From JAKJEP01 sp964580995 (lineage in GTDB: Bacteria > Planctomycetota > Phycisphaerae > Sedimentisphaerales > SM23-30), in assembly GCA_964580995.1 (NCBI GenBank), contig CAZOMV010000003.1:1-64000 (forward strand): a stretch of DNA of 64,000 nucleotides, given 5' to 3'. This document shows positions 63,895-64,000 of the stretch, one piece after another. The notes beneath the pieces are model-generated. The model had not been told where the DNA came from. It was given only the letters and a program-made list of their open reading frames with translations, and searched no databases. Position 1 is the stretch's first letter; each line of letters opens with the position of its first letter. Made by a program: the position numbers and the translations under genes.

Positions 63895-64000
63895 GTATTT
63901 TTTCATAAAAGATAGAGCCTTAAAGATACTCTAAATTAATTTTCTATGGCCATCTGACTCAGAGAAAAGAGCCAGAGGATACCATCCGTTTCTTGTGATC

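Overview
The window looks like a chromosomal segment of a planctomycete, most likely of the Phycisphaerae / Sedimentisphaerales type. This rests on marker architectures, not on a rRNA gene. They are a 2843-residue protein with an LEPR-XLL-like N-terminus, a C-terminal dockerin on a secreted protein, a WXXGXW-repeat protein, a prepilin-like protein of the planctomycete kind, an LptD/OstA-type outer-membrane protein, and glycoside-hydrolase operons that each carry a uroporphyrinogen-decarboxylase-like gene. No tRNA, rRNA, CRISPR array, insertion sequence or phage gene was found.

Layout. 1-783: 3' part of ribBA, cut by the window edge. 921-4134: four co-directional envelope or secreted proteins (WXXGXW protein, His/Asp-rich mini-lipoprotein, unknown secreted protein, unknown lipoprotein). 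4139-12670 (minus): a giant surface protein with about 18 Ig-like repeats. 12948-17370: a YgiQ radical SAM protein, an orphan haem-sensor-like histidine kinase and a mini-lipoprotein. 17479-17742: a MazG-like pyrophosphohydrolase. 24463-17782 (minus): deoxysugar operon 1, in the order URO-D-like protein, six-hairpin-type glycosidase, L-rhamnose mutarotase, RhaT-type permease, and two Tat-exported GH29 fucosidases, with a divergent AraC regulator. 36818-25568 (minus): housekeeping run lptD, coaE, rho, FHA protein, mfd, parvulin, HIT protein. 37141-38292: phosphofructokinase.

59223-38380 (minus) is operon 2, a nine-gene polysaccharide utilisation locus. It runs LacI regulator, GH36-like/SGNH fusion, two large GH2 enzymes with domains inserted in the catalytic barrel, a GH2 beta-mannosidase, a GH5, a GH78 rhamnosidase, a GPH-type permease and a second URO-D-like protein. 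The first four enzymes with export signals (GH36-SGNH, GH2, GH2, GH5) would act outside the cytoplasm. The permease would import oligosaccharides, and the signal-less mannosidase and rhamnosidase would finish the job inside. There is no SusC/SusD pair. The right end holds a prepilin-like protein and a secreted dockerin protein built from two near-identical halves.

The best candidates for something under-described are these: the URO-D-like genes embedded in both sugar operons, one with and one without the H-x-C...C zinc ligands; the domain-interrupted GH2 barrels; the glycosidase-esterase fusion; the helically phased operator in front of the LacI gene; and the alternative hairpins overlapping the leader of the dockerin gene. 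All coordinates and motifs were read by eye. Family names come from recognised motifs, with no database search.
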